Positions 48,101 through 57,100 of a stretch of DNA of 64,000 nt are shown here, in pieces; position 1 is the first letter of the stretch, and each line of letters begins with the position of its first letter. The stretch covers positions 3,410,001-3,474,000 of the forward strand of contig JAPNXP010000012.1 in assembly GCA_028753945.1 (NCBI GenBank), in the 5' to 3' direction. Source of the DNA: Hexactinellida sp. DTS-2022 (lineage: Eukaryota > Porifera > Hexactinellida). Below the pieces are notes generated by a model, which did not search any database, had not been told where the DNA came from, and saw only the letters and a program-made list of their open reading frames with translations. Position numbers and translations under genes: made by a program.

Positions 48101-51100
48101 GACCCTTAGAGTGGCGGAAGTTTCCATTTAGTTCACTTCATTTTAGAGATATTCAAGTTTGAGTAGAATATAATAGCTGATGACTCAGCATTTTTTATGT
48201 GAGTGTTGGGTCATCACCAACTTCAACTAACCCATGAGACACCTGTCCTGAAATTTTGGGTTCTTAGTTAATTAAACTCTGTTCAGTAGAGAGGCTACGG
48301 ACCAATAATATACCAAAGCACTAAGACCAATACTGGGCCACTATACTATAGTATAGTCGGCACAGTAATAATAATAACCAAAGCACTAAGACCAATACTG
48401 GGCCACTATACTATAGTATAGTCGGCACAGTAATAATAATAATATACAATAAAGGCAGTAAGATTAGAACTGGGCCACTATACTATAGTATAGTCGGCAC
48501 AGTAATAATAATAATAATAAAGGCAGTGATTCCAATACTGGGCCACTACACTATAGTATAGTCGGCACAGTAATAATAATATAAATAATAAAGGCAGTGA
48601 TTCCAATACTGGGCCACTATACTATAGTATAGTCGGCACAGTAATAATAATAATAATAAAGGCAGTGATTCCAATACTGGGCCACTATACTATATTATAG
48701 TCGGCACAGTAATTAGTGTTTTTACTATCCCTGCGATTAACCCTATTGAGTTATTAAAAAGTGTAGAAAACAGTACTAATACTGTTTTCTTCCCCCCGAT
48801 AAAACGGATCATATTGGCACTAGGCTCGGGGAAAGGTGCTGGATATGTTCCAAGTGTGTCCGTTCTATTTTAGAATAGCCCTGAGGGACCGAGCCAATAC
48901 TGTAGTTTATTTTACTAAGAAAATTTAAATTGTCCTACAAACAGATTGAGGTCATGATTATTCATCTCAAAAGTAGTGATTTTACTAAAATAATTTTGGG
49001 AGCACACAAATAGAATACTACGTTATTACATCTATCAATAAACTTCAATGACACTAATAGACTCTTTAGTAAAAAGTAAACGTCATATGATTTGAAGGTT
49101 TACATCAAGCGCCATTTGTGTAAATTTAGAAAAGTTACTGTATACAAAACTATTTTTATTACAAGTACTAAATGTGGTATAACCATCATTAATTATGACC
49201 TAAACAAATAAATACCACATAATGACCTGAAAATTAATGTCACTAGCTATAAATACAGGAGATCAAAAAACTAATTATTCGCTCCACACCAATATGTCAT
49301 TAATTATTTAATTAATTTTTTCCTAGATGGAGGATATAGATCTCGAGGAGATATTAAATTTCGACGCAATTGACCCGCCCCACGACCACGATGAGGACCA
49401 CGCCCGCGCCCATAGCCACGGCCACGACCACGATGAGGACCACCCCCACGCCCATGGCCACGGCCACGACCACGATGAGGACCACCCCCATGGCCACGGC
49501 CACGACCACGATGAGGACCACCCCCATGGCCACGGCCACGACCACGATGAGGACCACCCCCACGCCCATGGCCACGGCCACGATGAGGACCACCCCACCC
49601 CCATGGCCATGGCCACGACCACGATGAGGACCACCCCCACGCCCATGGCCATGGCCACGACCACGATGAGGACCACCCCCACGCCCATGGCCACGGCCAC
49701 GACCACGATGAGGACCACCCCCATGGCCATGGCCACGACCACGACCACGATGAGGACCACCCCCATGGCCATGGCCACGACCACGATGAGGACCACCCCT
49801 ATGGGCCGCGGAGGCGCAGGCGCGCAAGGAGGACTCGGGGAGGACCAGCGCGGATAGGGACCATACAATCTAGATTTCTAGATGTCCTCGAACTAATTAT
49901 AAGGTAATTACAACTAAATATTTTTTCTATATATGTGTAGTTTGTCATAGCGACATGGGTCTATTGGTTTCCCAAGCGAAATAGTGTGGGTATGACATCA
50001 CACGGTTAAGTTTTCCTTAATAACTTACAAATTACACTCGATTAGCATAAAAAGTAGATAAAAATATGCACCACATAGTTGAACACATTCAAGAATTTTA
50101 TCAGTTAGTAAGCACTTACTAACCAATTTATTAGTGAACAAGCCAAATCCTTGGGTTAGTAAATAGCATTAATTAACTTAATTAATTAGTTGACATACTT
50201 GGTACCCAAATAGCAACTGAACTGAATAAGTACGTGTAATTTACAAGTCACAGGTTTTAACTTATTAATTATGAGTGATTTTATAAGGAGAGTAAGGCCG
50301 CGAAGCGGCCGTTAATTGTTTTGCGTAGTGTCTAATAAGAACGAACAAAGGTCGCGAAGCGACCTTTGTGAGAGAGTGATCCGTCGCGAAGCGGCGAGAC
50401 CGAAGGGCTCGTATATTAAAAGCGGAATTGTTGTGTGTTTGTTTGTGTGTTTGTTTGGATGTTTGTCCAGAATTAATTGGAAAGACTACATGTCCCAGAA
50501 AGCTGAAAATTTGTATACAGGGGTAATTTTGTACTGCGACAACGATCTATTGGTTTTTGAAACAAAATAACGGGATTATGACGTCACAGTTGCGAAAAAC
50601 AGATATTTTGTACTAACTTCCCAATTTGCTCCGATCTGTACAAAATTCAAAACATTAGATGTACACTAAATTTCTACACCTGATAGCAGTTCACGAAATC
50701 CCATTTTTCTTCTGATTGTGACACAGTTAATTAATTAGTCCGTACACTAATCAACCATAAATAGTGTATCGTACCAACACAGGTATAGCAAAGTGCAAGT
50801 GTGTGTTGTGTGTGTGTGTGATTGTCCAGAATTAATAGGAAAGACTACGAGTCCTAGAAAGCTGAAAATTGGCATGCAGGGGTAATTTTACACGCTGACA
50901 ACGATCTATTGGTTTTCTAGGCGAAATAACGGGATTATGACGTCATAAACGCACATATTTGGGAATAACTCTTTCAGTTTTTATTCGATTAGCCCACAAT
51001 TTTAGATGATAACACAACATACAATGAGACACACGTATACCGATTTATGGAAATTTGACGTCACGTAGGAACTAATTTGGATTCAGCTCTTACACTTTTG

Positions 51101-54100
51101 GTTCAATCGACAAATAATTTTGTCACATTATAAAACAGAATGCATTGCATGTCTCTAGAAATTTTTATAATTTTCCATTTAATCTGAGCCAGGCAATAAC
51201 AAAAATTTAACCTCCAATTGCTGCGTCATTGCAAATATTGAGGTTTGATGATTTTTTAATGTGCACCTACATTATTTCCGAAATTGTATACTTGATTAAT
51301 CCAGTTTGGCTTCCATCAGTTTATTTCTATTCGTGATGTATTTAGCTTACGTCAATCACATAAGCATCAAGGTTGAAACCGAATACTGATATATTTGTTT
51401 GAACCGAATATTATTTGCCGAATAGTTGATATTTGGTTGCCAACCTGATATCAGTATTCGGTATTCGGTTGCCAACCTGATATCAGTATTCGGGATTCGG
51501 TTGCCAACCTGATATCAGTATTCGGTATTCGGTTGCCAACCTGATATCACTTTTCGGTATACGATCTCCCGACCGAATATTATCAGTATTCGTATTCGGT
51601 TGACGTCACCGAATATTATCAGCAGGGTTCTATCCAGGATTTTTCATTGTAAGGGTACATGAGTGTGAGATAATACTTAATGTCAATGATTTAATGAAAC
51701 CTTCAAATAATAATATTGACCCAAAGGGTACATGCCCACTCACAACATGTGAACAAAGGGTACAATAGCTTTCAAGAAGGGCATGTACCTTTGATAGAGC
51801 GAGAACCCTGATTATCAGTATTCGTATTCGGTTAAGGTAACCGAATATTATCAGTATTCGTATTCGGTTGACGTAACCGAATATTATCAGTATTCGTATT
51901 CGGTTACTCAACCGAATATCAGTATTCGTATTCGGTAAGGCAACTATTCATGAATATTGATATTCGGTTCGAGCGGTTTCAACCTTGATAAGCATGCATA
52001 ATATTACTATCAAGTAATTCAACTACCGTATATACTCTAATAGGGGGCTGACTGAATAGTGGAATCTAGTGGAATCCAGTGGAATCCAGTGGAACCTAGT
52101 GGAATCCAGTGGAATCTAGGGTGACTGAATGGTGGAATCTAGTGGAATCCAGTGGATTCTAGTGGAATCTAGTGGAATTACTAAATTTTAGTGGAATTGA
52201 CTGAATGGTGGAATCGAGTGGATTTTCTAAAAACCGAATGAACAGTGGAATCGAGTGGAATCTTTGACTGAATAGTGGAATCGAGTGGAATTTGACTGAA
52301 TAGTGGAATCGAGTGGAATTTGACTGAATAGTGGAATCGAGTGGAATTTGATTAAATTGTTAAACACTACGTATATGCTATAAGCTACGTGTCCATCATA
52401 TTACGTTAATTTTTGCCCATGTAAAATTGTTTGCAACGATTAAACTAGTGTTGTGCATGAAGTGGCACAATATGATACTATATTATTATTCTTACTAATC
52501 ATCTCTATTGAACTGCCCAATGAATACCAACTGGATTTGATGGTAAATTGGTAACAAAGCCTAACAAATAAATAATATTGAGTTATTGTTAGGCTTTGTT
52601 ACCATGATATTTAGACACATCTTATAAACATTATTTATCAACAATTCCTTATCAAATCCAGTTGGTATTCATTGGGCAGTTCAATAGAGATGATTAGTAA
52701 GAATAATAATATAGTATCATATTGTGCCACTTCATGCACAACACTAGTTTAATCGTTGCAAACAATTTTACATGGGCGAAAATTAACGTAATATGATGGA
52801 CACGTAGCTTATAGCATATACGTAGTGTTTAACAATTTAATCAAATCCCACTCGATTCCACTATTCAGTCAAAGATTCCACTCGATTCCACTATTCAGTC
52901 AAAGATTCCACTCGATTCCACTGTTCAGTCGGTTTTTAGAAAATCCACTCGATTCCACCGTTCAGTCAATTCCACTAAAATTTAGTAATTCCACTAGATT
53001 CCACTAGATTCCACCATTCAGTCACCCTAGATTCCACTGGATTCCACTAGGTTCCACTAGATTCTACTAGATTCCGCTATTCAGTCAGCCCCCTCTAATA
53101 GTAGCCCCTATTCGAATAATCGCCTACTTCCAATAATAGCCCCCCCAAATTAGCAAATACAAATTTACTACCAGTACCCTGAGTAAATTCATTGAACTAA
53201 TATTAGTCGCAATGGGATTATCAACCGACTAGATTGTATCAAGATGTGATATTCTCGAGAAGTCACAAAAATTATTGGTCAGAAAATGGCCTAAAAAACA
53301 ATAATCGCCTAGGCTACTATTCGAATAAATACGGTATTTACAAACAATTTACTAGGCAGTAAATCATGGTTGGTAAATAACATGAATGGGGTCCCAAATA
53401 GCAGCATACTGAATTGAGTACGTGTAATTTACAAATCACAGGTTTAACTTAATTTAATATGAGATATATTTGAGGAGAGTAAGGCCGCGAAGCGGCCGTT
53501 AATTAATTGTGGTTGCGAAGTGTCTAATACGAACGAACAAAAGTCGCGAAGCGACTCTTGTGAAAGAGTGACCCGTCGCGAAGCGACCGAGACCGAAGGG
53601 CTCGTAATATTAAAGGCAGTAAGATTAGAACTGGGCCACTATACTATAGTATAGTCGGCACAGTAATAACCAAAGCACTGAGATTAGAACTGGGCCATTA
53701 TACTATAGTATATAGTCGGAACAGATAACTAACCAAGGCAGTAAGAAAGAACTGGGCCACTATACTGTAGTATAGTCGGCACAGTAAAAACTTGAGACTA
53801 GTTATATTCATTGTTAGTTATTGTTGAATGTTATTCTCTATATACAAGTACAATATAATCCTTACAGAGATGAAAATGTAGAAAAAAGAGGAATGAGTCA
53901 CGGAGGGAGTGCGTGTCCAACTCAGATGAATAGAGTCCACATTCACGTAAGAACTGTTCAAGTTGTATGGAGCAGGAGGAACATCTTAAAATAAATAAAT
54001 TTGAATGAGAAGTATTGAGAACAACTGGTTAGTCATTTAAAAAATATAGCTAGTCATTTTTAAGTTACCTGTTTTGAAAGAAATTAACATAGGATAGAAT

Positions 54101-57100
54101 GGTAAATTCCTCAGAATTATTTGCTATTTAACACACGGACACGGTACATACCAATAATCTATTCACCAACTCCCTTTACATGTTTGTGTGGCGTTGCTGG
54201 TAATTTATTCCAGGATATTCCTGGATACATAGCCAGGTAGTAGGCTTCAGAGATGGAACCGGTCGGGATTTTCATGACCCGACCCGACCGGCGCAGTTGG
54301 AAATTGACCCGACCCGACCGGCCGATCGACCGGTCAATCATAGCTAGCAATAATTTATAAATTATAGAATAAGAATATACTGTAGTGTCATGTCATATAA
54401 TTTAGGAATAAATATTGTGGTCATAGACCATTTAAGGACGCCTCCTTTAAGACTACTAAGCTCTCAAGGGCTATTGGGAGCCAAATTCAATCAAAACAAA
54501 TTATGATATTATGATATCGAATATATCACATAGAGATCTCGACCGGCCGGTTAAGGTTCGACCGTCCGGTCAAGGTTCGACCGGCCGGTCAAGGTTCCGA
54601 CCGGTACCCGACCCGACCCGACAGGTCGACCGGTGCCGGTCAGACCCGACCGGTTCCGTCTCTGGTAGGCTTCATCCATGTACAATTTCTGCACGCTTAG
54701 ATTTATTTTGAGCTCGTTTACACGCGTCTAATATACTCAATTTGTAATACGTCTATCAGTATCAGAGCATTGCTCGATCTTCGAATAAATTACGCGCCTG
54801 GATGAAACTCTGGGTGTAAGTAGATTTAACATTCGCGATTATTCGACTGAATACGGTATTCGCAATACCTAACGCAGGGCTTCGAAACTAGCGGCCGAAC
54901 AATTAGTAGAAACATTTATATTATATCTAACTAGTGAAAATTGGCAAATCTTCATAACCAGAGCTCTTGTATAAAATTGTGTGTAACATTAAATGTTGAG
55001 AAACAGCAATTCCAGGGCTAATTAGTGGTGCAATATAAGCAATTGGCGCTCTGACCTAGTTAGTTGATAATATACAGATACCAGAAATAATGTTTTAATG
55101 GGACTATTCCCCAATCTGTTAAACTTACTATTCACTTGTACGAGCACTTTTCTTGAGGTAAGAGAACCATTGACAACATGTGTGTCAGAGACTTCGCTTA
55201 TTGCTTTCACGAGGCATTGATACTCGCCTATATCGGACAGTTGCGCGTTTTGAAAGAGGAGCGTTCCATGCTGAGGCTCAATGTAGCCAACTCTGTTGCC
55301 AGTCTGGGTAAGAAATATGTTAATTTCAGACTGGTACAAGTTACATCTAATTATAACTTATAAGCAAATCTCAGATCATTAGATATTAACTTTAATTAAT
55401 TGGGAATATATTGAGAATAGTAATTGTTACTAAAATACTAATTGTATGTAACTAAGAGTAAATCACAATAAGTAAATAGAAATTGTCTAAGAGAGTTGGA
55501 GATAATATAAATTATCACCATATACCATTCATATCGAGCTGGAGTTTGCAAATCAAATACAGTAAACTTTCGATATAACGAAGTGCTTGGCCTGGGACCT
55601 GTAAATTCCTTCGCTATATCCGGATATTCGTTATAAGCGGATGATAATTAATACATTTAGTGCTCTGGGGGGAAATTATCGTTTCATTATATCAGACTTG
55701 GTTATAACGGGAGTTCACTATAAATAACTATGGTCAAATAATTGATTAAGGATAGATTGCATTTTATATGGTCTAATTTAAATCTCCAATATATTGTTGT
55801 ACGACTGAACAAGTCAATATTAATACCTGTAGATGGGCTCCATTTAGAAGCCAAGTGAAAGAGAGGGAAAGTCTTGAATCAACGCTTGCTTCACACACCA
55901 AATAGTTATCATTCCCCAAAGAAAATGTTTGAGAAGAAGGCTCACGTGTAATACTAAACCCATCTAAATATATAATTATTTTAAATATTAGTTCTATCGT
56001 AAATGATACTATCGAAATTAACAAACAGTACCTCGCACTCTAACGTAAATACTCCGCTGGATTGATCCGACAGAGTTGGAAACTGTACAAGTGTAATTCC
56101 CGCTATCCTCTGTCGTCATTGAACTCTTAATTAGAATACCAGGTCCAACTATTCTAAAAACGTCAATAATATAACAATACACTATCGACCCTACAGACAT
56201 AAATATGTGTACCGGGGCATCTTACCCCTGAGTAATAGAGTCGAGCCGAACAGCATCTCTACTCCATGAGTAGCGGGGATAGGGAACAGAGCTTGCGGAG
56301 CAGTTGATTGAGAGAGGAGAGCCGATGAATTGAGTTATGGAAGAGAAGAGTTGAGAGGTCAAGAATTGCGGAGAATAGCCTGTGAGTAATTAGGGGTTAC
56401 TAACAACTTAATTACTAAGTCAGTTGATTAAGAAGATTACTAACTGATTACTCTGACCATGAACGTCCTCATATCCCTTCCGACTTGATTGGAAGCGACG
56501 CACTGGTATATTCCCTCGTCCGTTTCCTCGCTAAACATCACAGTTAGCTCGCCTTCTTTCCAGGAGGCGTTACCCTCAGGAGCTCCGTTCTTCAACCAAC
56601 GCCACTGTACGGAGCCAGATCCCTGCTCTAGGACACAGCTGAGCACAAAGCTCTCCCCCAGACCGACCTCTACGGCTGAGCTGCCATCGACAGATATCTC
56701 TGGTATATCTGTACACACAGGCTAGTAGTTAGTATCCTGAATTTCCGAGATGGGTACATTGGTAGTATCACTAACCTAGCACTGTGAGATAAGCAGACAC
56801 AGAGCTGATGCCATCTACGACACACGAATACTCTCCTGACAGGCTGGGTACAGCTGCTATCAATATTAGTGTAGCTCCGTTGTCTCTGATGAATTGACTG
56901 GCGGTACTGGTCAGTAGATACCCGTTGTAGCTCCAGGTTAGGAATAAGTCACTAAATAAACACAGTCTTAGGTGTATATATATATACGTACTACATATTT
57001 GTTTGTTCCGATTCCGAATTGATTTAAGAGACTGGGGGGGGGGGGTTTCCAAGTCTTCATAAATGGGACCATAGTTTATTATCACCATACGAGTTATTTT

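Larger units (their letters stand above)
48719..50412 (+). mobile_element. Helitron C with module and His/Asp-rich ORF
   Basis: The right end has the family hairpin cluster: ggccgc-gaa-gcggcc (50296-50310), an 11-bp stem with GAA loop (50345-50369), a third stem at 50383-50395, then gaccgaagggctcgta. The left end is less certain and is placed after the palindrome cluster. Its first 180 bp match the Helitron A module. It carries one ORF (49327-49857) and no Rep or helicase. Helitron D begins at its 3' terminus. Confidence 0.65.
50411..53606 (+). mobile_element. Helitron D with nested insertions
   Basis: The family 5' end occurs at 50411-50565 directly behind the 3' end of Helitron C, and again, partial, at 50805-50920. 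The true left border could be either. Sequence from 50920 to 51360 matches Helitrons E and F. The 3' hairpins are at 53483-53497, 53542-53556 and 53575-53587, followed by gaccgaagggctcgta. Inserts at 51367-51988 and 52026-53334 account for most of the length. No ORF of its own. Confidence 0.75.
24252..53865 (-). other. Giant transposon-filled intron between exons H and I
   Basis: The donor is gtaagg after exon H and the acceptor tttttag before exon I. The interval holds the RT element, Helitrons A', C, D and F, and most of the hairpin array. Neighbouring introns of the same gene are 56-110 bp or below 2.4 kb. Confidence 0.75.

Noticed and set aside
48726..48900. Hammerhead ribozyme in the Helitron module
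   Set aside because: GAAA and CUGA occur near the closing stem in the order expected for a type II hammerhead, but the CUGANGA core has an extra G and the stem III and NUH positions do not pair correctly.
49323..49868. Minus-strand ORFs over the His/Asp repeat
   Set aside because: They are complementary readings of a GC-rich minisatellite and lack start or splice context.
52825..53007. 60-codon ORF with [10 protein letters not shown] repeats
   Set aside because: It is a translation of the foldback element's motif array.
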